Below, in pieces: positions 1 to 8,831 of a DNA stretch of 42,996 bases. Made by a program: the position numbers and the translations under genes. Every line of letters starts with the position of its first letter. Positions within the stretch are counted from its first letter, which is position 1. The stretch is from contig NZ_FRCT01000017.1 in the NCBI RefSeq assembly GCF_900143025.1, positions 23,410 through 66,405 of the forward strand. Direction: 5' to 3'. The notes under the pieces were generated by a model. The model saw nothing but the letters and a program-made list of their open reading frames with translations. It did not search any database and was not told where the DNA came from. The DNA comes from Ruminococcus flavefaciens. Its GTDB lineage: Bacteria > Bacillota > Clostridia > Oscillospirales > Ruminococcaceae.

Positions 1-2486
1 GATACAGATGATGTGCTCTTTGTGCTCTCTGTTGAGATAGGAGCTGTGCTCTCTGTACTCTTTGTTGAAACAGGCTCTGTGCCTGCCTTGGTTGTGCTTG
101 TTGTTGTTGATGTTGACTGGTTAGGAGCAAGTGTAGTTGTTATGTGATCAACAACCTCAATGTAACCCTTGCGTCCTTCTACGAGCTTAGAAAGATCAAA
201 GCCGTCTTCATCAAATACCTTCAGTGTACCGTCTGCGAAGTTGACATAATATTTGCCAAGAGCGCAGTCAGTAGGAACCTTGAATGTAAGAGTTGCTACA
301 ACATTACCGTTGCTTGCTGCTATACCCTTACCGTTTTCGCTCTTGAATAACGACTTCTTTATAGCATCGTTAGTTGAAAGCTCAGACTTATAAGCATCTG
401 ATCCCTTTATTGTGCTATAATTTACGCCATTGTCATTCTCGATAACGAACTGAGCACCGCCGATAGCGAGCTTAGAATTTTCTGTATCTACAACAGTGAT
501 ATCGAGTGTTACTGTCTGACCTCTCTCAGCCTGTGTTGAGCCGATCTGCCAAGCAATACCGCCCTTTGGTGCAGGAACAACTGTAGTTGTAGTAGTTGTT
601 ACTGTTGGATTTGTTGTAGTTGTAGTTGTTGTTGTTGTCTCAACAGGGATTGGTGTATTGATGTAAATAGCACCGTCCTTGAATTCGACATTCTTTGTGA
701 TATCGAAGCCGTCCTTATCGCTGACAAACTGCTTAGCCCACTTTACAGGGTATACGCCGTCAGCTATATCCTCAGGAACAGTGAATGTAAGAGCAAAGAG
801 GTTGTCGCCAGCCTTAGCTGTCTTACCGTTACCGCTGCCTGTGAAGAACTCGAACTTCTGCTTGTCGTTTGATCTGAGGGTCTCGCCGTATGGCTTACCG
901 TCAGCAGACTTGAAAGGTGTAGCTGCTTCGTTAGTGATCTCGAACTGAGCACCTGCTACAGGGAGATCGCCCTTGCCGTCAACCTTTACCTGAAGAGTAA
1001 CTTCCTTACCCTTCTCGCCGACAACGTTAGGAATAACCCACTTTACTGAGCCATCTGTGTTAACGTCGCCAACTGTGATAGAACCGTCCTTGAAGATTAC
1101 GTTCTTTGTGAGATCGTAACCGTCTGTATCACTTACAAAGCCGTCAGCCCATGATACAGGATATACGCCTGCAGGGCAGTTTGCCGGGATATCATATGTG
1201 ATAGTAAGGATAGTTGAACCGTTTGCAGCTGATACAGCCTTACCGCTGTTTGTTCTGAACATGAAGCTGCTCTTTGTTTCATTAGCAGACATATCAGAAG
1301 GATATGCAGTACCTGCTGTAAAGCTGTTGTACTTAATGTTATCGCTGTCAGTCTTTACCTTGAACTGAGCACCTGCAACTGCCAGTGCGCTGCTCTTGGT
1401 ATCGCTTACTACAGCCTTGACCTTTACCTGCTCGCCGGGGTTAGCCTTTACATTATCAAGTATCCATGCTACCTGACCGTCTTCAGGTTCACCGTTCTTA
1501 ACAGTGATCATACCGTCAACGAAGTTTACTCTTGAAGTAAGATCAAAACCGTCTGTATCACTTACGAACTTCTTAGACCAAGTTACAGGATATTCGCCTG
1601 GTTTGCAGTCCTCAGGAATTGTGTAAGTGAGAGTCATAATTGTTGCATTGTTAGCTGCAACAACGCCTAAACCGGCTGTCTGATGGAATAAGAACGATGT
1701 CTTAGACTCATTGTTGCCGATATCTGTTACATATGCTCCGCCGCTCTTGAACGACTTGTACTTGATCGGTGACTCAGCGTCGATCTTGTACTGTGCGCCT
1801 GCTACAGCGACAGCTACATTGTCCTTATTATTTACGTATGCCTTTACAGTTACTGTCTCTCCCGGGTAACCTGTTACCTTGTCGAGAACCCAGTCTATCT
1901 TTCCTTCGCCGTTATCCTTAACGACCTTGATAGCACCGTCTGTAAATTTAACCTTGCTTGTAATGTCATATCCGTCAGTGTCACTAACGCTTGCGTTAGC
2001 CCACTTAACGTCATATGTACCTTCTTTACAATCTGCAGGGATTGTGTATGCAATAGTGAATACTGTTGCACCCTCAGCAGCTACCTTCTCAATTCCTTTA
2101 TTGTCATCGAAAAGGAACTTGGTTCCCTTGCCATTGTCGCCGATAGATGATGTATAAGCATCGCCGCCTGTTACGGACTTATATTTAATAGGTGATGCAG
2201 CATCAACATTGAACTGTGCGCCTGCAACCGCAAGTGAGGAATTCTTTGCCACAACGGGTAATGTTACCGTCTGACCTGGTGCTGCAGTTACTGTCGGAAT
2301 CAGCCATTCAACTGATCCGTCAGAAGCGGTTTTATTAGCAGAAACATCCAATACTTCGCCCATACTAAAGTTAGGCTGCGAGACAGATAAACTGCCCGCA
2401 GCACTAACTGGTAACGAAGCAAATGCACTTGTAATGGCTGAACCAGCCATTACAGCGGATGTAACTGCTGAAAGCAGTTTTTTCAT
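1..2486 (-). CDS. scaB: Scaffoldin ScaB-like, multi-cohesin (3' end cut by window edge)
   Basis: The open frame runs from ATG 2486 to the left window edge, 828 codons with no stop. A signal peptide (residues 1-30, MKKLLSAV...PVSAA) is followed by five cohesin-like modules at about 56-195, 196-330, 333-470, 475-608 and 641-780. Each has the same ladder: V.W.IP/D, VAGAQF, YKS..GG.AY, GT..V.WA..FVSDTDG(Y/F)D. Modules 1-4 are joined directly; a Thr-rich linker (about 611-640) precedes module 5 and another begins near 781. In R. flavefaciens ScaB is the large scaffoldin whose cohesins bind ScaA dockerins and whose C-terminal X-dockerin binds ScaE; that end lies outside the window. The ribosome site GGAAAGG sits upstream of the ATG, 56 bases after scaA. 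Identification as ScaB rests on gene order plus cohesin number. Confidence 0.87.
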   Translation of the reverse strand, partial: MKKLLSAVTSAVMAGSAITSAFASLPVSAAGSLSVSQPNFSMGEVLDVSANKTASDGSVEWLIPTVTAAPGQTVTLPVVAKNSSLAVAGAQFNVDAASPIKYKSVTGGDAYTSSIGDNGKGTKFLFDDNKGIEKVAAEGATVFTIAYTIPADCKEGTYDVKWANASVSDTDGYDITSKVKFTDGAIKVVKDNGEGKIDWVLDKVTGYPGETVTVKAYVNNKDNVAVAVAGAQYKIDAESPIKYKSFKSGGAYVTDIGNNESKTSFLFHQTAGLGVVAANNATIMTLTYTIPEDCKPGEYPVTWSKKFVSDTDGFDLTSRVNFVDGMITVKNGEPEDGQVAWILDNVKANPGEQVKVKAVVSDTKSSALAVAGAQFKVKTDSDNIKYNSFTAGTAYPSDMSANETKSSFMFRTNSGKAVSAANGSTILTITYDIPANCPAGVYPVSWADGFVSDTDGYDLTKNVIFKDGSITVGDVNTDGSVKWVIPNVVGEKGKEVTLQVKVDGKGDLPVAGAQFEITNEAATPFKSADGKPYGETLRSNDKQKFEFFTGSGNGKTAKAGDNLFALTFTVPEDIADGVYPVKWAKQFVSDKDGFDITKNVEFKDGAIYINTPIPVETTTTTTTTTNPTVTTTTTTVVPAPKGGIAWQIGSTQAERGQTVTLDITVVDTENSKLAIGGAQFVIENDNGVNYSTIKGSDAYKSELSTNDAIKKSLFKSENGKGIAASNGNVVATLTFKVPTDCALGKYYVNFADGTLKVFDEDGFDLSKLVEGRKGYIEVVDHITTTLAPNQSTSTTTSTTKAGTEPVSTKSTESTAPISTESTKSTSSV

Positions 2487-2542
2487 CAGTGCATTTCCTT
2501 TCCGAGCATTATTGCTCTATTAACTTAGTGGGTTTAAAGGGA

Positions 2543-4756
2543 TCAGTCTGTAGGAATTGAACCCTTTTCGAGGATGTACATTGCGATTGCTTCTGAATCA
2601 GCAGCTGTAAGCTTAACTGTTGCAGGATCAATGCCCTTGCCGTCCTTGCTCTGTGGAGCAACTACGTCTGCATTAACCTTACCCTGAGCTGTTACGTCAG
2701 CCTTTGTTACAGGGTGCTTAACAATGTATGTAGGATCGTTAAGGAGTCTGTTGAGAACTACTACGTCAGCTACGTTAACTTCGCCGTTGCAGTTTGTATC
2801 GCCCCAGAGAGTTACATCAAGCTTTGTGCCAGGTGTAACAACTGTTGTAGTTGTAGGCTCAGTTACAACAGTTGTTATAGTTGTAACCTTTGTAGTTGTT
2901 GTTGTTGTTTCCTTAGTTGTAACATCTGGTGTAGTTACAGGCTTACCAACAACGATTGTAAGAGGAGTTACGCCAACTGCGTAGTTGAACTTTGTATTGT
3001 CCTTGAAGATCTTGCACTGTGCGAAGTCTACTGTGTATGTACCATCAGGTGTACCAGCAGGAACGTCAACAGTGATCATGAATGCTGACTTACCGTTATC
3101 AGCTGTAAGAGGTGTATCACCCTTAAGTGTAGCGTAGTTAGCACGGAGTTCTGTCATGTTTGTAGAAACTGTCTTGCCAGGGAATGCGTTTGCGCTGTCA
3201 AGGATCTCAGAGATCTTGATGCCGTTTGAAGTCTTGAACTGAACGTCGAGAGCTGAGATCGGATTTGTGCCAGCTTCGATGTTTACGTCAACTTCGATTG
3301 AAGCAGCCTTGCCGGACTCTACCTCTACTGTGCTGTTGCCGTTTGCATCAGCGAACTTGAAGTTTACATCGCCAACTGTAGGAGCAGATGTAACAACAGG
3401 AGTTGTTGTAGGCTGAGTTACAGGAGGCTTTGTTGTTGTTGTTGTACTGATAGGAGCATCACCAACAACGATTGTGTAAGGTGTAACGCCTACTTCGTAA
3501 TTGAACTTTGTATTGTCCTTGAAGATCTTGCACTGTGCAAAATCAACTGTGTATGTACCCTGTGCTAATGTAGCAGGAACATCGATTGTGAGCATGAATG
3601 CTGACTTACCGTTATCAGCTGTAAGAGGTGTATCACCCTTAAGTGTAGCGTAGTTAGCACGGAGCTCAGCCATGTTTGTAGAAACTGTCTTGCCAGGGAA
3701 TGCGTTTGCGCTGTCAAGGATCTCAGAGATCTTGATGCCGTTTGAAGCCTTGAACTGAACGTCGAGAGCTGAGATCGGATTTGTGCCAGCTTCGATGTTT
3801 ACGTCAACTTCGATTGTAGCAGCCTTGCCGGACTCTACATTTACTGTGCTGTTGCCGCTTGCATCAGCGAACTTGAAGTTTACATCACCGCTTGTAATCG
3901 GAACGTCAGTAACAACAGGCTGTGTCTGAACAGGCTGTGTTGTTGTAACTACAGGAGCTGTAGTAGTAGTTGGTGTAGTAACTACATCGCCATCCTTAAC
4001 TACGATTGTGAATTCTTCAAGCTTGAGCTGCTTGTCGCCGTTCTTAGCAGCCTTTGTGTATCTTGAACCGCCGCCTTCAACCATCGGGCATGGGTTGTCG
4101 TTTACGCCTGAAGCATCTGTGTTATAATCACAGTATGTTACCTTGTATGTACCAGCCTCGATGTTCTGTGGAACGATCGTATCAAATACATAGAATGGAT
4201 AAGAATCTGAAGCTTCTCCAGCCCAAGCATAATCAACACCCTTGTTCATCCATGAGCAGCCGAGGAAGTAGTTGTTTGTACCAGCAGCTGTCTGTGAAGA
4301 GTCAAGACCGAACTGATACTCACCAGCAGGCTTGTAACCAGCTCTTGCGCTCTTGCAGAAACCAGCCCATGAAATGTAACGGTCTGTCTTGAAGTCTACG
4401 CCTGTGAGGTTGTAAGACTGAGCTTCATCGAAGTAAGCATCGCTGCCTGGATCGTAATACTTAAAGGAGATGTCCTTTGAGTCTGTTGTAAGAGAAACGA
4501 GGAGTGAATCTGTTGTATTAACAGTACCCTCTGAATAGTATACAGCAGAAGGAATTACGTATCCGCCTGCAGGAATGTCCTTCTTGTCGATTGTGATTGT
4601 ATTCTTTGCTGAAGCAGCAGAAGGATTCTTAGGATCATATGTTTTAATCGAAAATCCCTTGGTAGTGTCTGCAGCGTTTACAGCTACTGGAACTGCTGCA
4701 GCTACCATTGTTGCAGCCATAACTAACGATGTGACTGCAGAAAGTAACTTTTTCAT
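2543..4756 (-). CDS. scaA: Scaffoldin ScaA-like: N-terminal module, two cohesins, dockerin
   Basis: 737 residues. A signal peptide (1-29) leads into a module of about 220 residues (30-255) that I do not recognise. Its end, GTYKVTY...EFTIVVKDGD, resembles the last strands of the cohesins behind it, so it may be a diverged cohesin-like sandwich. Thr-rich linkers separate two cohesins (about 290-431 and 462-607) that are nearly identical. The C terminus (about 646-737) is a dockerin: the first calcium loop GDTNCNGEVNVADV is canonical, while the second half (DVVAPQSKDGKGIDPATVKLTAAD) has a long insert as in ruminococcal dockerins. In R. flavefaciens the ScaA cohesins take up enzyme dockerins and ScaC, and its dockerin binds ScaB. 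It lies between scaC (98-base gap) and scaB (56-base gap), all on one strand, probably one transcript. Confidence 0.87.
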   Translation of the reverse strand: MKKLLSAVTSLVMAATMVAAAVPVAVNAADTTKGFSIKTYDPKNPSAASAKNTITIDKKDIPAGGYVIPSAVYYSEGTVNTTDSLLVSLTTDSKDISFKYYDPGSDAYFDEAQSYNLTGVDFKTDRYISWAGFCKSARAGYKPAGEYQFGLDSSQTAAGTNNYFLGCSWMNKGVDYAWAGEASDSYPFYVFDTIVPQNIEAGTYKVTYCDYNTDASGVNDNPCPMVEGGGSRYTKAAKNGDKQLKLEEFTIVVKDGDVVTTPTTTTAPVVTTTQPVQTQPVVTDVPITSGDVNFKFADASGNSTVNVESGKAATIEVDVNIEAGTNPISALDVQFKASNGIKISEILDSANAFPGKTVSTNMAELRANYATLKGDTPLTADNGKSAFMLTIDVPATLAQGTYTVDFAQCKIFKDNTKFNYEVGVTPYTIVVGDAPISTTTTTKPPVTQPTTTPVVTSAPTVGDVNFKFADANGNSTVEVESGKAASIEVDVNIEAGTNPISALDVQFKTSNGIKISEILDSANAFPGKTVSTNMTELRANYATLKGDTPLTADNGKSAFMITVDVPAGTPDGTYTVDFAQCKIFKDNTKFNYAVGVTPLTIVVGKPVTTPDVTTKETTTTTTKVTTITTVVTEPTTTTVVTPGTKLDVTLWGDTNCNGEVNVADVVVLNRLLNDPTYIVKHPVTKADVTAQGKVNADVVAPQSKDGKGIDPATVKLTAADSEAIAMYILEKGSIPTD

Positions 4757-4854
4757 TTGTAATAATTCCTTTCTCGTAGGCTTTTATGCCTATTAATAAA
4801 ACATAAATTGGGTTTTTATTCCTTTGTAAGGGGGACAAATCAGATAATCTCGGA

Positions 4855-5736
4855 TCAGAGTTCAGAAATGCTCTTGAGGAGCCACTTCTGGATCTTAGCA
4901 GCATCACCGTTAGTAATGCCCTTTGAGCTAGAATCTACATCGCCATTAGCTTCGCCCTGTGCTGTGATGTGGTGTGCATCACTACCATTTACGCCATACT
5001 TATTTGGATTAGCAAGGCTCTGCATAATGAGAACGATATCCGACATATCAACTTCGCCATCACAGTTTGCGTCGCCGCGAACTGTAGCGGTAGGACCCTG
5101 TGTTGTAACAGGAGTTGTTGTAGTTGTTACTGGTGCACCAACTGAAACAGCACCGTTTGATGTCTTAACTTCAAGCTTTACAGGCTTGCCGTTTGACTCA
5201 TATCCGCAGCCGATTGTAGCATTGGACTTCTTTGAACCGTAAAATGTTTCACGTTCAATTGGGGTGATCTTGAGGTCGTATGTAGTGCCGTTCTTAGCAC
5301 CGCTTGCAACGGTACCGTTGATCGTGCAATATACGCCGTTACCCTTGAGCCAATAAGAAGCATCATCAGTAGCAGTTGACCAGATCAGGCTTACATAGCC
5401 CTCTGACTTATTGATCGCACTTTCAAAGCATGGTGAAAGAGAAGCTGAGAGATCAGCCTTGTCTACGCCCTTATTGATAAGAGCTCCTGCTTCTACGGAA
5501 TCAATTGTGAGAGCACTGCTATCATAAGAAATAGCAAAATCGAGTGCCTGAATGCCGGACGATGGGATATCAGCTAATGATACGTCCACTGAGAATTTGC
5601 TACCCACCTCTGCGCTTGTTTTGCCAACGGATATCTGCACTGTTTCGCCGGCAGCTGCAACAGGTGCAAGTGAGCAGACTGAAAGTGAAAGCATCGTAGC
5701 AGCGATAGCTCCGACGACTACCTTTTTTGTCTTCAT
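4855..5736 (-). CDS. scaC: Adaptor scaffoldin ScaC-like: one cohesin and a dockerin
   Basis: 293 residues: signal peptide (1-29, ending PVAAA), one cohesin (about 31-205; VEVGSKFSVDVSL-like start, ALDFAISYDSSAL, IWSTATDD), a short TTTTTPVTTQGPTAT linker and a C-terminal dockerin (about 218-293). Both dockerin loops are visible, GDANCDGEVDMSD and GDVDSSSKGITNGD. In R. flavefaciens ScaC is an adaptor: its dockerin binds ScaA cohesins and its cohesin has a different enzyme specificity, which widens what the complex can carry. The start is set by GGAGGAAAAAAT before ATG 5736. It is the first gene of the scaC-scaA-scaB run. No good promoter lies directly in front; the nearest strong one is near 6113-6141, giving a long leader. 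Confidence 0.87.
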   Translation of the reverse strand: MKTKKVVVGAIAATMLSLSVCSLAPVAAAGETVQISVGKTSAEVGSKFSVDVSLADIPSSGIQALDFAISYDSSALTIDSVEAGALINKGVDKADLSASLSPCFESAINKSEGYVSLIWSTATDDASYWLKGNGVYCTINGTVASGAKNGTTYDLKITPIERETFYGSKKSNATIGCGYESNGKPVKLEVKTSNGAVSVGAPVTTTTTPVTTQGPTATVRGDANCDGEVDMSDIVLIMQSLANPNKYGVNGSDAHHITAQGEANGDVDSSSKGITNGDAAKIQKWLLKSISEL

Positions 5737-5774
5737 TATTTTTTCCTCCTTCTTCGAAAATGTTATATAACAAA

Positions 5775-6075
5775 GGAACGGGGTGCCCCTTTAATTATAT
5801 CTTGTCTTGATAATGCAGCGGATACATCGTTCCGCCTCTCTGCAAAACCGTATCACCGATATACGAATGAGACCTGAGTGCAAAGCGGTCGGCTCACTGC
5901 CGCTGCTCAGTCATACAGACGAGGCTCAAGCTGTCCGAGCTGCGGTTTTCGGCGGACCTCTGTCCGGCGTATGTACACGCCTCTCAAAAGCTCCCCTATG
6001 CCGTCAGCCTGCGACTGAAATCCTTGCTCTGCAAGCAGTGGTTTTGTCGTAAGACGCATCACACTGCCGTGATGA
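5775..6075 (-). ncRNA. Candidate structured RNA / long leader of the scaffoldin operon
   Basis: A GC-rich block inside an otherwise AT-rich spacer, lying between a strong minus-strand promoter and scaC. Read on the minus strand it holds a run of simple hairpins: CATCAC..GTGATG (about 6056-6073), CTTGC-AGA-GCAAG, GGCGT..ACGCC, GGAC-AGAG-GTCC, GCTC..GAGC, AGCGG..CCGCT, CGTAT..ATACG and GCGG..CCGC. No frame on either strand has both a ribosome site and recognisable protein. There is no strong U-tracted terminator before scaC, so it may be a cis leader or a processed small RNA. I tried to match it to RNase P, SRP RNA, tmRNA, 6S and common riboswitches by their conserved cores and saw none. Exact ends are unknown. 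Confidence 0.45.
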
Positions 6076-6112
6076 GATAGTTAATCCCAAATCTATATTT
6101 ATTCATGATTTC

Positions 6113-6141
6113 ATTATATATCAGGTCTAAAAAAAAGTAAA
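6113..6141 (-). promoter_or_regulatory. Promoter of the scaC leader and scaffoldin operon
   Basis: Minus-strand TTTACT (6136-6141), 17-base spacer, TATAAT (6113-6118). Predicted start is near 6106, about 370 bases upstream of the scaC ATG. Confidence 0.7.
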
Positions 6142-6269
6142 TAGGTTCATACTGTTTTTGGTATTTTACCTAATCAGTAAGACTGATTTTTGCACGGTTT
6201 GCACAATGATATTTTTCTCAAAAATCGACTGTTAAAGCCTGTTTTTGAACAAGAAATGAATTTTTCAAA

Positions 6270-7535
6270 TTATTTGTCAAGTTTGCGAAATTCAACTGGA
6301 ATTTGCTCTTCGATTATGCGGTTAATAACGTCCCAGCCAAACTCTGTATAAGTACCCTGAGGCACTGCATACGGAAGACCATGTCTCTCCGCAAGCTCTT
6401 CAGAATATTTGCTGTATGGGTAAATTTTCATATTTGAAAATTCACTTTCATAGTGGATTATCGTCGGTATGCATCCGACATTTTCAAGCGAGACCTCATT
6501 TGTCTCACCGTCTACAACGATATCAAAATCAGGGAGCTCTCCGACCACATTGAAGTTATCGGTCTGAGCGCAGATGAAATTACCCATTGAGTAATAAACA
6601 AAGCCCTTTGTACCGTCGTCGCGCTCTATCCATTCCATAGTCTCTGCGGTATGTGTGTGACATCCAAGTATCACATCAGCTCCCCAGTTGACCATTTTGT
6701 TTGCGAGCTCGATCCTGTCTTCAGTAACGACTGTGGTATCGTCCTCGCCCCAGTGAGCGGAAACGATGACAACATCTGCCAACTGTTTTGCTTCCTTGAT
6801 CTGACGCTCGATAACGTCCTCCTCATCGTTCTTTACAACTCTGAGCGGGACCTCATTGAGCAGCTCGTCAAAGCCGTTGATATGGTGCGCATAGGCAAGG
6901 AAAGCGATCTTTACACCGTTTACCTCGCGGACTCTTATATTGTTTGCGTCCTCCTCGTTAAGGTAAGCACCGAGAACGGTAAGGTTATTTTCCTTAGCCT
7001 TTCTGTTCCAGAAGTTTATAGACTCTTCAAGTCCGTCGGTACCCATATCGAGCAGGTGATTGTTTGCCATAGTTATAACGTCAAAGCCCAGATCTATAAC
7101 AGCATCTGCGACCTCGGGAGGAGAATTGAACAGAAGCAGTCCGCCCTCCGCACCTCTTACGTCATTACTTTCCGATATAACAGTTTCCTGATTGAGCACA
7201 GCCACATCTGCATCTTCGATAAGATATTTCACCTCAGAATACATAGGCTTGAAATCGTATCCGTTACCGCCTGCAAGCTTCTCTGCATTCTTGAATACAG
7301 AGTAATGTATGAGATTATCGCCTGCTGCGATAACGTGGACCACCTTATCAGGCGGAAGAGTAGTCGGCTCTTCTGTTGTTTCAGCAGGAAGAGCAGTCGT
7401 GCTCTCCTCAGAAGAAGTTATTGCTCCGGGATCTGATTTCCCGACAACGTGACTTCCGGCACAGCTCACTCCGCAGCCTATTATCGCTGCAAATAAAGCC
7501 ACCGCACCAAAGGCACGTCCTTTTCTTAATTTCAT
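6270..7535 (-). CDS. CapA-family lipoprotein, metallophosphatase fold
   Basis: 421 residues from ATG 7535, chosen because AAAGGAG lies six bases upstream; a longer frame to 7589 has no ribosome site. The N terminus is a lipoprotein signal with two possible lipobox cysteines (IIGC, residue 21; GVSC, residue 25), followed by a Ser/Thr/Glu-rich tether. The body shows the CapA (PGA_cap) metallophosphatase set: AGDNLIH, LNQETVIS, ANNHLLDMG, HWGED, ILGCHTHTAE and YSMGNF. The family is named after poly-gamma-glutamate capsule synthesis CapA, but no capB or capC is nearby, so the substrate is open; a surface-anchored phosphoesterase is the safe reading. It has its own promoter (7592-7620) and ends just before the scaC promoter. 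Confidence 0.85.
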   Translation of the reverse strand: MKLRKGRAFGAVALFAAIIGCGVSCAGSHVVGKSDPGAITSSEESTTALPAETTEEPTTLPPDKVVHVIAAGDNLIHYSVFKNAEKLAGGNGYDFKPMYSEVKYLIEDADVAVLNQETVISESNDVRGAEGGLLLFNSPPEVADAVIDLGFDVITMANNHLLDMGTDGLEESINFWNRKAKENNLTVLGAYLNEEDANNIRVREVNGVKIAFLAYAHHINGFDELLNEVPLRVVKNDEEDVIERQIKEAKQLADVVIVSAHWGEDDTTVVTEDRIELANKMVNWGADVILGCHTHTAETMEWIERDDGTKGFVYYSMGNFICAQTDNFNVVGELPDFDIVVDGETNEVSLENVGCIPTIIHYESEFSNMKIYPYSKYSEELAERHGLPYAVPQGTYTEFGWDVINRIIEEQIPVEFRKLDK

Positions 7536-7591
7536 AAAGCTCTCCTTTATAGCAGTACGAACCATAGCGGCATAATACTGCTGTCTCACAT

Positions 7592-7620
7592 ATTATATCA
7601 CATAATTTTTTATTTGGCAA
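7592..7620 (-). promoter_or_regulatory. Promoter of the capA-like gene
   Basis: Minus-strand TTGCCA (7615-7620), 17 bases, TATAAT (7592-7597). The remaining AT-rich spacer up to 7826 holds nothing else I can support. Confidence 0.65.
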
Positions 7621-7826
7621 TTACAAATTGTATCAAACTTAAATGAATTTACCACGGGTTTTATTGCCGGCGAGATTAAATCGCAGCTTAGAACAACGTA
7701 TTTTCGGCAAATTCAAGAGCACAACTTTATTCTTAGCCGAAATTTGTTCATTCATACGAAGTTTTTAGTGTAAAATTGTGCATTTTGTCAATAAATCTAT
7801 TTTTTGTCCACTATGTATACAAAAAA

Positions 7827-8831
7827 TTACTTTAAGTTAATTTCACGGGATCTCTGCAATTCTATAAATTCCTCTGCCAGCGCTTCGGCTTCCGCATAGG
7901 ACGAAAGCTGATAACAGCGCCCGCGGAATTTTGCAGATCCATAATATCCATTCATATACCATGCCGCGTGTTTGCGGGCTTCATGCATGGCAAGCTCCTC
8001 GCATTTTTCGCTGAGTTCAAGTATCAGCCGTATATGTTCGAGCATTACCTGCATTTTTTCTTCAAGTGCAGGCGGTACATACGCTGTCCCCTTTGATCCC
8101 GCTTCGATCTCACGGAACAAAAACGGGTTTCCGTAGCTTCCTCGTCCTATCATAACGAGATCGCAGCCCGTCTGCTCATACATCTCCCTGCACGTTTTAA
8201 GATCAGTGACATCTCCGTTGCCTATTACGGGTATGCTCACCGCATTTTTGACAGCCTTGATAACGCTGTTGTCAGACCGTCCGCTGTAATACATATCTCT
8301 TGTACGCCCGTGTACAGCTACAGCCGCAGTTCCCACTGCCTCCAGCGCCATTGCCAGATACGGAGCATTGATGCTGTCATTGCTCCAGCCGCTGCGTATC
8401 TTCACAGTTACAGGAGTATTCCCTGCTGCCTTTACAGCAGCCTCTGCCACCGACGCAGCAAGCTTTATATCCTTCATAAGCGCAGAGCCTGCTCCAGTAC
8501 CCACTACCTTAGGGACAGGACAGCCCATATTGATATCAATGATATCGGGGTGATAATCAAGAACTATCTTTACAGCCTCAGCCATGAACTCAGGCTCGCT
8601 GCCGAAAAGCTGTATCGCCATAGGACGCTCCTCGTCCGTGACAGTACACAGCTCTGCTGTTTTGCGGTCGCTGTAGCATATGCCCTTTGCGGACACCATT
8701 TCGCTGACCACATAGGCTGCTCCGTATTTCTTGCACATAAGTCTGTAGGCGCGGTCGGCAACTCCTGCCATAGGGGCAAGGGCAGCAGTTCGCGCTATCT
8801 CCACATTACCTATTTTTAATGTATCATTCAT
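7827..8831 (-). CDS. dusB: tRNA-dihydrouridine synthase B
   Basis: 334 residues from ATG 8831; GGAGAG lies six bases upstream, and the longer frame to 8900 only reads back through the preceding gene. This is an FMN-dependent TIM barrel that reduces uridine to dihydrouridine in tRNA. Visible family marks: APMAGVADRAYR at the start, SEMVSAKG, QLFGSEPE, DINMGCPVPKV with the catalytic Cys, VKIRSGW, VHGRTR, IPVIGNGDV and MIGRGSYGNPF. The C terminus has the helical tRNA-binding part (HEARKHAAWY). The GCPVPKV form fits the DusB subgroup. Start overlaps the stop of the GtrA-like gene by eight bases, so the two are translationally coupled. Confidence 0.93.
   Translation of the reverse strand: MNDTLKIGNVEIARTAALAPMAGVADRAYRLMCKKYGAAYVVSEMVSAKGICYSDRKTAELCTVTDEERPMAIQLFGSEPEFMAEAVKIVLDYHPDIIDINMGCPVPKVVGTGAGSALMKDIKLAASVAEAAVKAAGNTPVTVKIRSGWSNDSINAPYLAMALEAVGTAAVAVHGRTRDMYYSGRSDNSVIKAVKNAVSIPVIGNGDVTDLKTCREMYEQTGCDLVMIGRGSYGNPFLFREIEAGSKGTAYVPPALEEKMQVMLEHIRLILELSEKCEELAMHEARKHAAWYMNGYYGSAKFRGRCYQLSSYAEAEALAEEFIELQRSREINLK

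Noticed and set aside
2714..3088. Long ORFs antisense to scaA, scaB and the Thr-rich protein
   Set aside because: They are shadows of repetitive coding sequence with Cys/Val/Ser runs and no ribosome sites.
5807..6052. 81-codon plus-strand ORF in the scaC leader block
   Set aside because: No ribosome site, odd composition, and it lies antisense to a hairpin-rich region downstream of a minus-strand promoter.
5905..6058. 50-codon minus-strand ORF (starting MRLTTKPLLAEQ) in the scaC leader
   Set aside because: No ribosome site before the ATG and the sequence is dominated by hairpins; kept as possible RNA instead.
6062..6106. 15-codon ORF starting at the predicted scaC transcript start
   Set aside because: It would be leaderless and has no supporting signal.
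6270..7535. Complete capsule (cap) locus
   Set aside because: Only a capA-like gene is present; no capB or capC neighbours.
7536..7589. Upstream start for the capA-like gene
   Set aside because: The extension has no ribosome site and would bury the lipoprotein signal.
7621..7826. tRNA or small RNA gene in the spacers before capA and gtrA
   Set aside because: No cloverleaf arms or TTCRA loop seen; only AT-rich spacer.
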